DNA of 64,000 nucleotides, taken from contig JACPOK010000038.1 of NCBI GenBank assembly GCA_016191525.1, forward strand, positions 164,973 to 228,972. The letters are read 5' to 3'. The translations under genes were made by a program, and so were the position numbers. The notes beneath the pieces are model-generated. The model ran no database searches and had not been told where the DNA came from. It saw only the letters and a program-made list of their open reading frames with translations. Every line of letters starts with the position of its first letter. Position 1 is the stretch's first letter. This DNA comes from Burkholderiales bacterium (GTDB taxonomy: Bacteria > Pseudomonadota > Gammaproteobacteria > Burkholderiales > Burkholderiaceae_C). This document shows, piece after piece, positions 9,762 through 18,094 of the stretch.

Positions 9762-10348
9762 TTGGCGCCCTTCATTTTTATTGTGAATATGTCGGCCGGG
9801 CCGGCGGAATTGCGGTCGAACTCGCAGCCGGCGGCGATGCCGGCCTCGGCGATTTCCTTCGCCGTCTTGGCCTTGGCGTACACCGCGTGCATGGCACCCA
9901 GCGCGAAACTGCGCCCGGAGCCGATGCCCCAGAACTCCTTGAACTCGAACACCTCGCGGTAGCTGTACAGGCCGTAGATCCCGGTGGCATTGGCGATCAC
10001 CACGCTGAACTGGCTGGACTCATACGGGTCGCTGTCTTCCTCCTTGGTCTGCAGGAAGAAGTTTTCCTTCAGGTAGGGATGCAGCTTGGTGAAGGTGTCG
10101 AACACCTCGTCCTTGCTGCCCAGCTTCAGGATCTCGCGCGGCATGGAACCCATGGCCTTGCGCAGCACCGGGAAGTGCGCCACCGTGCCGGCCATGCCGA
10201 TGAAACTGGGCCCGCCGTCGGTTTCCACCTGGAAGACCTTGGTGTTGCTCTCGAAGCGATGCGCCAGGCGCGTGTCGCCGAAGGTCACCAGGGTATCGGC
10301 GGCGATGGCGATCTGCCCCGCCTTTCTCACCACAACGACTGTCGTCAT
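9758..10348 (-). CDS. BPH-type proteasome homologue (Ntn hydrolase, HslV/proteasome beta fold)
   Basis: The 196-residue protein begins Met-Thr-Thr-Val. After Met removal this exposes Thr1, and Asp17 falls in IAIAADT exactly as in HslV and proteasome beta subunits. A Lys at mature position 36 (NTKVFQV) aligns with the catalytic Lys33 after a 3-residue insertion. Other fold signatures are FIGMAGT (compare FAGGTAD in HslV), [16 protein letters not shown], and the C-terminal [16 protein letters not shown]. No HslU ATPase is adjacent and identity to HslV is low, so the best fit is BPH, the beta-proteobacterial proteasome homologue. A ribosome binding site GGAG lies 9 nt before the ATG. It sits 22 bp after aceF and overlaps lpdA by 4 bp, so it is embedded in the PDH operon. 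It could be mistaken for hslV. Confidence 0.85.
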   Translation of the reverse strand: MTTVVVVRKAGQIAIAADTLVTFGDTRLAHRFESNTKVFQVETDGGPSFIGMAGTVAHFPVLRKAMGSMPREILKLGSKDEVFDTFTKLHPYLKENFFLQTKEEDSDPYESSQFSVVIANATGIYGLYSYREVFEFKEFWGIGSGRSFALGAMHAVYAKAKTAKEIAEAGIAAGCEFDRNSAGPADIFTIKMKGAK

Positions 10349-10370
10349 TCAGCAGGCTCCGCGTTCGTTT

Positions 10371-12029
10371 TTACAGCAGCACGCGGCGGAAATCCGCCAG
10401 CACCTGGGCCAGGTAGGTATTGAAGCGCGCGCCGGCGGCGCCGTCGATCACCCGGTGGTCATACGACAGCGACAGCGGCATCACCAGCCGCGGCTGGAAC
10501 ACCTTGCCGTCCCATACGGGCTTCATCGCGCTGCGCGACAGGCCCAGGATGGCGACTTCGGGCGCGTTGATAAGCGGCGTGAAGTAGGTGGTGCCCAGCC
10601 CGCCGAGCGAGCTGATCGAGAAGCACCCGCCCTGCATGTCCGCGCCCGACAGCTTGCCGTCGCGCGCCTTCTTGGCCAGTTCACCCATCTCGGCGCTGAT
10701 CTGCAGGATGCCCTTCTTGTCGACGTCGCGCAGCACCGGCACCACCAGCCCGTTGGGCGTGTCCGCCGCGAAGCCGATGTTGAAGTACTGCTTGTAGATC
10801 AGGTGGTCGCCGTCCAGGCTGGCGTTGAAGTCGGGGAACTTCTTCAGCGCCGCCGCCGCCGCCTTGATCACAAAGGCCAGCATGGTGATCTTGATGCCGG
10901 ACTTCTCGCTTTCCTTGTTGGCCGCCACGCGGAAGGCCTCCAGCTCGGTGATGTCGGCATCGTCGTAGCTGGTGACGTGGGGAATCATCACCCAGTTGCG
11001 GTGCAGGTTGGCGCCGCTGATCTTCTTGATGCGCGACATCTCCTTGCGCTCAACAGCGCCGAACTTGGCGAAGTCCACCTTGGGCCAGGGCAGCAAGTCC
11101 AGCCCCGCGCCACCGCCGCCCGCGGGTGCCTTGGCGGCCGACGCCTTGGTGCCGGCCTGTCCGGACATCACGGCCTTGGTGAAGCCCTTCACGTCTTCCT
11201 CGGTGATGCGGCCCTTGGGGCCGGTCCCCTTCATTTCCTCCAGCGGCACGCCGAGCTCGCGGGCGAACTTGCGCACGGAGGGTGAGGCATGCGGCAGGTT
11301 GCCGGTGGGCGCGCCGGGCTGGTGCGCGGGCATTGCTGCGGCGGGCGCAGAAACATCCGTTCGCCCTGAGCTTGTCGAAGGGCTTACCGGCGGCGGCGAC
11401 GCAGCAGCAGCAGCAGCAAGGGCTTCGACAGGCTCAGCCCGAACGGCGGTACTTCCCTCCAGCATCGCGATCAGGTCACCGATGTTCACGGTGTCGCCGA
11501 CCTTGACCTTCAGCTCCTTCACCACGCCGGCCGCCGGCGAGGGGATTTCCATCGAGGCCTTGTCCGATTCCACCGTGAGCAGCGACTGCTCGGCCTTCAC
11601 GGTGTCGCCGGGCTTGACCAGCAGTTCGATGACGGAGACGTCCTTGAAGTCGCCGATGTCGGGCACCCGCACCTCCATCGGGCCGGCGGCGGCCGGAGCC
11701 GCGCTTGCTACTGTTTTTGTAGCGGCTTGTGCAGGCGTGGCGGGCGCTGCAGCCTGTTTTTCCTCTGAAACCGGGGCTGCGGCGGGGGCTGCGGACGACT
11801 CCAGCATCAGCAGCACGGAGCCCTCTTTCACCTTGTCGCCGAGCTTGATCTTCACTTCCTTGACCACGCCCGCGGCCGAGGAAGGAATCTCCATTGAGGC
11901 CTTGTCCGATTCCACGGTGGCCAAGGACTGCTCGGCCTTCACCGTGTCGCCCGCCTTCACCAGCACCTCGATCACCGTCACTTCGTCGAAGTCCCCGATA
12001 TCGGGAACCTTCACTTCGATCACTGCCAT
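10371..12029 (-). CDS. aceF: Dihydrolipoyllysine-residue acetyltransferase (PDH E2)
   Basis: The 552-residue E2 core transfers acetyl groups from lipoyl arms to CoA. It has two lipoyl domains with Lys43 and Lys157 (both in [10 protein letters not shown]), then a peripheral-subunit-binding domain (HASPSVRKFARELGV). The catalytic domain ends with the HxxxD signature LSYDHRVIDGAAG. A ribosome binding site (CCGGAGAACAAGAAC) precedes the ATG. Gene order aceE-aceF-bph-lpdA with short gaps indicates one operon. Two mobile-looking repeats lie in the flexible linkers: an inverted REP-like pair encoding about residues 195-225, and a GCTA-N9-TAGC repeat in the first linker. Neither breaks the frame. Confidence 0.97.
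   Translation of the reverse strand: MAVIEVKVPDIGDFDEVTVIEVLVKAGDTVKAEQSLATVESDKASMEIPSSAAGVVKEVKIKLGDKVKEGSVLLMLESSAAPAAAPVSEEKQAAAPATPAQAATKTVASAAPAAAGPMEVRVPDIGDFKDVSVIELLVKPGDTVKAEQSLLTVESDKASMEIPSPAAGVVKELKVKVGDTVNIGDLIAMLEGSTAVRAEPVEALAAAAAASPPPVSPSTSSGRTDVSAPAAAMPAHQPGAPTGNLPHASPSVRKFARELGVPLEEMKGTGPKGRITEEDVKGFTKAVMSGQAGTKASAAKAPAGGGGAGLDLLPWPKVDFAKFGAVERKEMSRIKKISGANLHRNWVMIPHVTSYDDADITELEAFRVAANKESEKSGIKITMLAFVIKAAAAALKKFPDFNASLDGDHLIYKQYFNIGFAADTPNGLVVPVLRDVDKKGILQISAEMGELAKKARDGKLSGADMQGGCFSISSLGGLGTTYFTPLINAPEVAILGLSRSAMKPVWDGKVFQPRLVMPLSLSYDHRVIDGAAGARFNTYLAQVLADFRRVLL
11357..11446. repeat. REP-like inverted repeat pair inserted in frame in aceF
   Basis: Two 29-nt arms face each other: 11357-11385 begins CCGTTCGCCCTGAGC and 11418-11446 ends GGCTCAGCCCGAACGG. 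The reverse complement of the right arm matches the left arm at all but a few positions, which are mostly paired G/C swaps. The 32 nt between contain a GCA/GCG-rich run. The pair encodes about residues 195-225 of AceF (RAEPVEAL...STSSGRTD on the gene strand). Peptides of this kind recur in many beta-proteobacterial proteins where this repeat has landed, so I take it as a REP/BIME-type element. Confidence 0.8.
11707..11770 (+). repeat. Dispersed GCTA-N9-TAGC repeat, copy 2 (inside aceF linker)
   Basis: The head GCTACTGTTTTTGTAGC (17 nt) is followed by a 31-nt segment ending GCGGGCGCTGCAGCC and then TGTTTTTCCTC. It is nearly the same as copy 1 in lpdA. Because the host linkers are also homologous, these two copies may have arisen by one duplication. 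Confidence 0.6.
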
Positions 12030-12065
12030 GTTCTTGTTCTCCGGTTTGTTCTGCTTTTTATGGGT

Positions 12066-14771
12066 TCAAGCGTACAGCGGGTTGATCTTGTCGGCCTTGA
12101 TGCCGTACTTTTTGATGGCTTCGGTGACCTTGGCCGCGGGCACGGTGCCCTCTTCCGACAGCGCCTTCAGCGCGGCCAGCACGATGTAGTGGCGGTTGAC
12201 TTCGAAGTGCTCGCGCAGCTTGCTGCGGAAATCGCTGCGGCCGAAGCCGTCGGTGCCCAGCACCTTGTAGGTTCGGCCCTTGGGAATGAACGGGCGGATC
12301 TGCTCGGCGTAGGCCTTCATGTAGTCGGTGGAGGCGACCACCGGGCCGCTGTGTTTTTCGAGTTGCTGGCCCACGAACGATACGCGGGCCTTCTCTTCGG
12401 GGTGCAACAGGTTGTAGCGCTCGGCGTCCTGGCCGTCACGGGTAAGTTCATTGAAGCTGGGGCAGCTCCACACATTGGCGCTGACGCCCCAGTCCTTCTC
12501 CAGCAGTTCCTGCGCCGCGATCGATTCGCGCAGGATGGTGCCCGAACCCAGCAGCTGCACGCGCGGAGTGAGCTTTGAGCCCTCCTTGCACAGGTACATG
12601 CCCTTGATGATCTGCTCTTCGGTGCCGGCCTTCAGGCCCGGCATCGCGTAGTTCTCGTTCAGCAGCGTAAGGTAGTAATAGACGTTGTCCTGCTTCTCCA
12701 CCATGCGCTTCAGTCCGTGGTGCAGGATCACGCCGACCTCGTGCGCGAAGGTGGGGTCGTAGCTCACGCAATTGGGGATGGTGTTGGCCAGGATGTGGCT
12801 GTGGCCGTCCTCGTGCTGCAGGCCTTCGCCGTTCAGCGTGGTGCGCCCGGAGGTGCCGCCCAAAAGGAACCCGCGGGCCTGCATGTCGCCGGCCGCCCAG
12901 GCCAGGTCGCCGATGCGCTGGAAGCCGAACATCGAGTAGTACACGTAGAACGGCACCATGATGCGGTTGCTGGTGCTGTAGCTGGTGGCCGCCGCGATCC
13001 AGCTGCTCATGCCGCCGGCTTCGTTGATGCCTTCCTGCAGGATCTGGCCCTTGACGTCTTCCTTGTAGTACATCACCTGGTCTTTATCGACCGGGGTGTA
13101 CTGCTGGCCCGCCGGGTTGTAGATGCCGACCTGGCGGAACAGCCCTTCCATGCCGAAGGTGCGCGCCTCGTCCACCAGGATGGGTACCACGCGCGGGCCC
13201 AGCGCCTGGTCGCGCAACAGCTGGGTGAGGAAGCGCACGTACGCCTGCGTCGTGGAAATCTCGCGGCCCTCCGGGGTGGGCTCCATCACTGACTTGAAAG
13301 TCTCGATCGAGGGCACGGTGAAGCTCTCGTCGGCCTTGGTGCGGCGGTGCGGCAGGTAACCGCCCAGCGCCTTGCGGCGGGCGTGCAGGTACTGCATCTC
13401 GGGCGTGTCGTCCGCTGGCTTGTAGAACGGCAGGTCGGCCAGCTGGCCGTCGGGGATGGGGATATTGAAGCGGTCGCGGAAGGCCTTGATGTCCTCGTCC
13501 GTGAGCTTCTTGGTCTGGTGGACATTGTTCTTGCCCTCGCCGATCTTGCCCATGCCGAAGCCCTTGACGGTCTTGATCAAGAGCACGGTGGGCTGGCCCT
13601 TGTGCTTGACGGCGCGGTCGTACGCGGCATAGACCTTCTGCGGGTCGTGGCCGCCGCGCTTCAAGTTCCAGATGTCGTCGTCGCTCATGTGCGCGACCAT
13701 CTCCAGCGTGCGCGGGTCGCGGCCGAAGAACTGCTTGCGCACATAGGCGCCGTCGTTGGCCTTGAAGGCCTGGTAGTCGCCGTCCAGCGTATCCATCATG
13801 ATCTTTCGCAGCGCGCCGTCCTTGTCGCGCGCCAGCAGCGCGTCCCAGCCGCTGCCCCAGACCAGCTTGATCACGTTCCAGCCCGAGCCGCGGAATTCGC
13901 CTTCCAGCTCCTGGATGATCTTGCCGTTGCCGCGCACCGGGCCATCGAGACGCTGCAGGTTGCAGTTGATGACGAAGATCAGGTTGTCGAGCTTTTCGCG
14001 CGCGGCCAGGCCGATGGCGCCCAGCGATTCCACTTCGTCCATTTCACCGTCGCCGCAGAACACCCAGACCTTGCGGTTCTCGGTGTTGGCGATGCCGCGG
14101 GCATGCAGGTACTTCAGGAAACGCGCCTGGTAGATGGCCATCAGCGGGCCCAGGCCCATGGAGACGGTGGGGAACTGCCAGAACTCGGGCATCAGCTTGG
14201 GGTGCGGGTAGCTCGACAGGCCCTTGCCGTCCACTTCCTGGCGGAAGTTCAGCAGCTGCTCCTCGGTCAGGCGCCCTTCCAAGTAGGCGCGGGCATAGAC
14301 CCCCGGCGACACGTGGCCCTGGATGAAGATGCAGTCGCCGCCATGGTTCTCGCTCTCGGCGTGCCAGAAATGGTTGAAGCCGGCGCCGAACATGTGGGCC
14401 AGCGAGGCGAACGAGCCGATGTGGCCGCCCAGGTCGCCACCATCGATGGGGTGGTGCCGGTTGGCCTTGACCACCATGGCCATGGCGTTCCAGCGCATGA
14501 AAGCGCGCAGCCGCTCTTCGATTTCTATGTTGCCGGGGCAATGCGCCTCGTCGTGCGGCTCGATGGTATTGACGTAGCCGGTGGTGGCCGAGAACGGCAG
14601 GTCAATGCCTTCCTGGCGCGCCTGCTCGAGCAGTTGCTCGATGAGGAAGTGGCCCCGTTCGCGGCCCTCGGTGGCGATGACGGCGGACAGCGCGTCGATC
14701 CATTCACGGGTTTCCTGTGCGTCCGCATCATTGGCGGCGGCGCCGAACAGGTTGTCGGGCTGTGCTGACAT
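12066..14771 (-). CDS. aceE: Pyruvate dehydrogenase E1, homodimeric type
   Basis: The 901-residue protein is the normal size for gamma/beta-proteobacterial AceE. It decarboxylates pyruvate with thiamine diphosphate and reductively acetylates the lipoyl arms of AceF. The ThDP-binding segment is FCGDGEMDEVESLG...INCN. The N-terminal region RERGHFLIEQLLEQARQEG and the motifs HFWHAESENHGGDCIFIQGH and EDGHSHILANTIPNC are family hallmarks. The frame is open to 14822, but the ATG at 14771 has a strong ribosome binding site (AAAGGAGACAAGC) and gives the usual N-terminus, so I chose it. It is the first gene of aceE-aceF-bph-lpdA. A divergent FixL-like kinase starts 161 bp away, so the two share a control region. 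Confidence 0.97.
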   Translation of the reverse strand: MSAQPDNLFGAAANDADAQETREWIDALSAVIATEGRERGHFLIEQLLEQARQEGIDLPFSATTGYVNTIEPHDEAHCPGNIEIEERLRAFMRWNAMAMVVKANRHHPIDGGDLGGHIGSFASLAHMFGAGFNHFWHAESENHGGDCIFIQGHVSPGVYARAYLEGRLTEEQLLNFRQEVDGKGLSSYPHPKLMPEFWQFPTVSMGLGPLMAIYQARFLKYLHARGIANTENRKVWVFCGDGEMDEVESLGAIGLAAREKLDNLIFVINCNLQRLDGPVRGNGKIIQELEGEFRGSGWNVIKLVWGSGWDALLARDKDGALRKIMMDTLDGDYQAFKANDGAYVRKQFFGRDPRTLEMVAHMSDDDIWNLKRGGHDPQKVYAAYDRAVKHKGQPTVLLIKTVKGFGMGKIGEGKNNVHQTKKLTDEDIKAFRDRFNIPIPDGQLADLPFYKPADDTPEMQYLHARRKALGGYLPHRRTKADESFTVPSIETFKSVMEPTPEGREISTTQAYVRFLTQLLRDQALGPRVVPILVDEARTFGMEGLFRQVGIYNPAGQQYTPVDKDQVMYYKEDVKGQILQEGINEAGGMSSWIAAATSYSTSNRIMVPFYVYYSMFGFQRIGDLAWAAGDMQARGFLLGGTSGRTTLNGEGLQHEDGHSHILANTIPNCVSYDPTFAHEVGVILHHGLKRMVEKQDNVYYYLTLLNENYAMPGLKAGTEEQIIKGMYLCKEGSKLTPRVQLLGSGTILRESIAAQELLEKDWGVSANVWSCPSFNELTRDGQDAERYNLLHPEEKARVSFVGQQLEKHSGPVVASTDYMKAYAEQIRPFIPKGRTYKVLGTDGFGRSDFRSKLREHFEVNRHYIVLAALKALSEEGTVPAAKVTEAIKKYGIKADKINPLYA

Positions 14772-14831
14772 GCTTGTCTCCTTTTTGGGGCCTTGACGTA
14801 ATTTAGTACGGGGTCTCCGCACGCTGGGCCG

Positions 14832-14860
14832 AGTGTCGCACAGAATTTTGCATATTTCAA
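14832..14860 (-). promoter_or_regulatory. Candidate promoter for aceE
   Basis: On the minus strand, TTGAAA (14860-14855) is followed after exactly 17 nt by GACACT (14837-14832), about 60 bp upstream of the aceE start. The -35 box is good and the -10 box is weak, which would fit an activated promoter. The wider intergenic region (14772-14932) is AT-richer than its surroundings and also serves the divergent kinase gene. I see no clear PdhR-type dyad. Confidence 0.35.
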
Positions 14861-14932
14861 ATGGTGCGTATTGATTTCACTATGTGGGTTTTACTTAGAA
14901 GCGGGAGATGGCGCCTTACACTAGGGTTCCCC

Positions 14933-17470
14933 ATGCAGCACCCCGAAAACGTCACCGGCCTCCTTGCGGAACCGGCCGCGCCCACCGCCTGGTGGCGGCA
15001 CTGGTGGCGCCGGCAAACGCCGGTGCACCAGGACCGGTTCGCCATGCTTGCCCCGCTGGCCGCGGTGGCCCTGTTCCTGGCTGCCATTGCCGCGGCCTTT
15101 GTCTACCTGCGGCTGGAAGAAATGGACCGCGAGCAGGAGGCCGTCAAGCGTGACGTGGAGTACGCGCAGCAACGGGTGCGCCTGCGCCTGCTGGAGCGCC
15201 AGGAGCAGCTGATGCGCCTGGCGCGCGACATCTCCAACCTGGAAGTCGATCCCGAGGAATTCATGGGCCGCGCCGAGTCCATGGTGATCCAGTACCCCGA
15301 GCTGCAGGCGGTGTCATGGATCGACGATCGCCGCCGCATCAAGGCAGGCTACGCAGGGCCCAGCGTGGCCAGCGCCCAGCTACGGATCGCGGGCGAGGTG
15401 TTGCGCGTCGGCGAGACCGAGAACATGTACAGCCTGGCGCGCGACCTGCAGGCGCCCGTGTATTCGCAACCCGTGGCCGGCACCGACAGCACGGGCCTTT
15501 TGCAACTGCACGTGCCGTTGACCATGCAGGGCCGCTTCGGCGGCGTCATCCTGGGCGAATACTCCATCGACGGCCTGCTGCGCTACGGCGTGCCGTCGGA
15601 AGTGTCCGCCAAGTACGCGGTGGCGCTGCTGGATGGCAAGGGCCGCGTGCTGGCGGGCACCTCGGTGCCCACGCGAAGCCCGGCCAGCCTGCTGCCCTGG
15701 GCCGCGCAGCCCAATGAATACGAGGTGCCGGTCTCGCCCGTGGGCAACGGCCTGGTGATCCGCGCGCAGGCCTACCGCACGTCCCTCGGCGTGATCGGCA
15801 GCGGCCTGTTCTGGCTGGTGGGCGCGCTCAGCGCCATGACGGCATGGATGCTGATCGGCAACTGGCGCCACACCCGAAGGCGCATGCAGGCGCAGCAGGC
15901 GCTGATCGCCGAAACCAACTTCCGCCGCGCGATGGAAAACTCCATGCTGACCGGCATGCGCGCGCTGGACCTGCAGGGCCGCATCACCTACGTGAACGCC
16001 GCGTTCTGCCAGATGACGGGCTGGAGCGAACCGGAACTGGTGGGGCGCACCCCGCCCTTCCCCTACTGGCCCGATGCCGACCGCGAGCAGCTGGCCGCGC
16101 GGCTGGACGACGAGATCCACGGCCGCACCACGCCGGGCGGCTTCCAGGTGCGCGTCAAGCGCAAGGACGGCACCCTGTTCGATGCGCGCCTGTATGTCTC
16201 GCCGCTGGTGGACGCCAAGGGCCACCAGAGCGGCTGGATGACCTCGATGACGGACATCACCGAGCCCAACCGCATCCGCGAGCAGCTGTCGGCCTCTTAC
16301 GAGCGCTTCACCACCGTGCTGGAGGCGCTGGACGCCTCGGTGTCGGTGGCGCCGCTGGGCAGCGAGGAGCTGCTGTTCGCCAACAAGCTGTACCGCCTGT
16401 GGTTCGGCGTGCAGACGGCCGGCCACCTGCAGATGGTGGCGCAGGCCGGCGTGCCCGACCACCCGCGCACCACCGACGAATCGCTGGACGAGGTGGATTC
16501 GCTGGTGGGCCTGCCCACGGGCACGCTCACCACAGCGCAGTCGGAGAACGCCGAAATCTTCGTGCCCGAACTGGGCAAATGGCTGGAAGTGCGTTCGCGC
16601 TACCTGAACTGGGTGGATGGGCGCCTGGCGCAGATGGTGATCGCCACCGACATCACGCCGCGCCGCCACGCCGAGGAGCAGTCGGCCGCGCAGGCCGAGC
16701 GGGCCCAGTCCGCCAGCCGCCTGATCACCATGGGCGAAATGGCCTCCAGCGTGGCGCACGAGCTGAACCAGCCGCTGACGGCCATCAACAACTACTGCAA
16801 CGGCATGGTGTCGCGCATCAAGGGCAAGCAGATCAATGAGGAAGACCTGCTGGCCGCGCTGGACAAGACGGCGCGCCAGGCCCAGCGGGCCGGCCAGATC
16901 ATCCAGCGCATCCGCTCGTTCGTGAAGCGCAGCGAGCCCAACCGCACCCTGTCGGACGTGACCATGATGGTCAATGAGGCGGTGGAACTGGCCGACATCG
17001 AGCTGCGCCGGCGCAACGTGCGCCTGTCGCACTACGTGGCGGCGCGCCTGCCCAAGGTACTGGTCGATCCGATCCTGATCGAGCAGGTGCTGGTCAACCT
17101 GCTGAAGAACGCCGCCGAGTCGATCGACCATGCGCAGCGCCCGACCTCGCGCCGCAACGTGGAGCTGCGGGTGATCCCGCGCCATGTCGACGAGCAGGGC
17201 GTGATCGAGTTCTCGGTGCTGGACTCCGGCGCCGGCCTCGCGCCCGAGGTGATGGACCGGTTGTATGAGGCGTTCTTCTCGACCAAGGTGGAAGGCATGG
17301 GCATCGGCCTGAACCTGTGCCGCACCATCGTCGAGTCGCACCAGGGACGGATGCAGGCGGAGAACATCTACAATGGGACGGAAGTCGCCGGGTGCCGTTT
17401 CTCCTTCTGGATTCCTGTCTCCGGCGCTATAAATTCGATAGTAAACAAGGATGCCGGGGTGACTGCATGA
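14933..17470 (+). CDS. FixL/DctB-like PAS sensor histidine kinase (membrane)
   Basis: From the ATG at 14933 the protein has 845 residues; the frame is open to 14861, but those 24 residues lie in the shared promoter region. Order: a transmembrane helix near residue 45, a periplasmic sensor region of about 200 residues, a second transmembrane helix (VIGSGLFWLVGALSAMTAW), and two PAS-type regions (the first RAMENSMLTGMRALDLQG...FCQMTGWSEPELVG). The kinase core follows, with phospho-accepting His in SSVAHELNQPLTAI and ATP-binding boxes LLKNAAESI, DSGAGL and GMGIGLNLCRTIVESHQG. Its stop overlaps the start of the FixJ-like gene (ATGA), a cognate pair. Being divergent from aceE suggests, but does not show, a link to carboxylate or energy status. 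No haem-binding PAS residues were identified. Confidence 0.9.
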   Translation: MQHPENVTGLLAEPAAPTAWWRHWWRRQTPVHQDRFAMLAPLAAVALFLAAIAAAFVYLRLEEMDREQEAVKRDVEYAQQRVRLRLLERQEQLMRLARDISNLEVDPEEFMGRAESMVIQYPELQAVSWIDDRRRIKAGYAGPSVASAQLRIAGEVLRVGETENMYSLARDLQAPVYSQPVAGTDSTGLLQLHVPLTMQGRFGGVILGEYSIDGLLRYGVPSEVSAKYAVALLDGKGRVLAGTSVPTRSPASLLPWAAQPNEYEVPVSPVGNGLVIRAQAYRTSLGVIGSGLFWLVGALSAMTAWMLIGNWRHTRRRMQAQQALIAETNFRRAMENSMLTGMRALDLQGRITYVNAAFCQMTGWSEPELVGRTPPFPYWPDADREQLAARLDDEIHGRTTPGGFQVRVKRKDGTLFDARLYVSPLVDAKGHQSGWMTSMTDITEPNRIREQLSASYERFTTVLEALDASVSVAPLGSEELLFANKLYRLWFGVQTAGHLQMVAQAGVPDHPRTTDESLDEVDSLVGLPTGTLTTAQSENAEIFVPELGKWLEVRSRYLNWVDGRLAQMVIATDITPRRHAEEQSAAQAERAQSASRLITMGEMASSVAHELNQPLTAINNYCNGMVSRIKGKQINEEDLLAALDKTARQAQRAGQIIQRIRSFVKRSEPNRTLSDVTMMVNEAVELADIELRRRNVRLSHYVAARLPKVLVDPILIEQVLVNLLKNAAESIDHAQRPTSRRNVELRVIPRHVDEQGVIEFSVLDSGAGLAPEVMDRLYEAFFSTKVEGMGIGLNLCRTIVESHQGRMQAENIYNGTEVAGCRFSFWIPVSGAINSIVNKDAGVTA

Positions 17471-18093
17471 GTTTGATTCCCAAGAAGGGCACGGTCTACG
17501 TTGTCGATGACGACGAAGCCGTCCGCGATTCCCTGCAGTGGCTGCTGGAAGGCAAGGACTATCGCGTCCGCTGCTTCGACTCGGCCGAATCGTTCCTCTC
17601 CCGCTACGACCCCCGCGAGGTGGCCTGCCTGATCGTGGACATCCGCATGGCCGGCATGACGGGCCTGGAACTGCAGGACCGGCTGATCGAGCGCAAGTCC
17701 CCGCTGCCCATCGTATTCATCACCGGACACGGCGACGTGCCCATGGCGGTGAACACGATGAAGAAGGGTGCGATGGATTTCATCCAGAAGCCCTTCAAGG
17801 AAGACGAGCTGGTCGGGCTGGTGGAGCGCATGCTGGAGCACGCCAAGGGCGCCTTCGCCGAATACCAGAGCGCCGCCAGCCGCGACGCCCTGCTGTCCAA
17901 GCTGACCAGCCGCGAAGCGCAGGTGCTCGAGCGCATCGTCGCCGGCCGCCTGAACAAGCAGATCGCGGACGATCTGGGCATCAGCATCAAGACGGTGGAA
18001 GCGCACCGCGCCAACATCATGGAAAAGCTGAACGCCAACACGGTCGCCGACCTGCTCAAGATCGCCTTGGGCCAGAACGCGCCCAAAGCCTGA
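17467..18093 (+). CDS. FixJ-family response regulator
   Basis: The 208-residue protein starts at the ATG overlapping the kinase stop. The receiver domain (residues 8-125) has VVDDDEA and phospho-acceptor Asp58 in [15 protein letters not shown], with [12 protein letters not shown] and [12 protein letters not shown], which are very FixJ/TtrR-like. A LuxR-type helix-turn-helix follows ([31 protein letters not shown]). It is the output partner of the PAS kinase immediately upstream. folD starts 1 bp after its stop, so the folate gene may be cotranscribed. Targets are unknown; the adjacent aceE promoter is a reasonable one to test. Confidence 0.93.
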   Translation: MSLIPKKGTVYVVDDDEAVRDSLQWLLEGKDYRVRCFDSAESFLSRYDPREVACLIVDIRMAGMTGLELQDRLIERKSPLPIVFITGHGDVPMAVNTMKKGAMDFIQKPFKEDELVGLVERMLEHAKGAFAEYQSAASRDALLSKLTSREAQVLERIVAGRLNKQIADDLGISIKTVEAHRANIMEKLNANTVADLLKIALGQNAPKA

Positions 18094-18094
18094 G

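Noticed and set aside
9758..10348. Calling this gene hslV
   Set aside because: No hslU is adjacent, the Lys33 equivalent is shifted by an insertion, and the C-terminal half differs; the BPH family fits better.
15380..17341. A 653-codon open frame on the minus strand opposite the PAS kinase gene
   Set aside because: It is an antisense shadow rich in His, Gln and Arg; the plus-strand kinase has full domain support.
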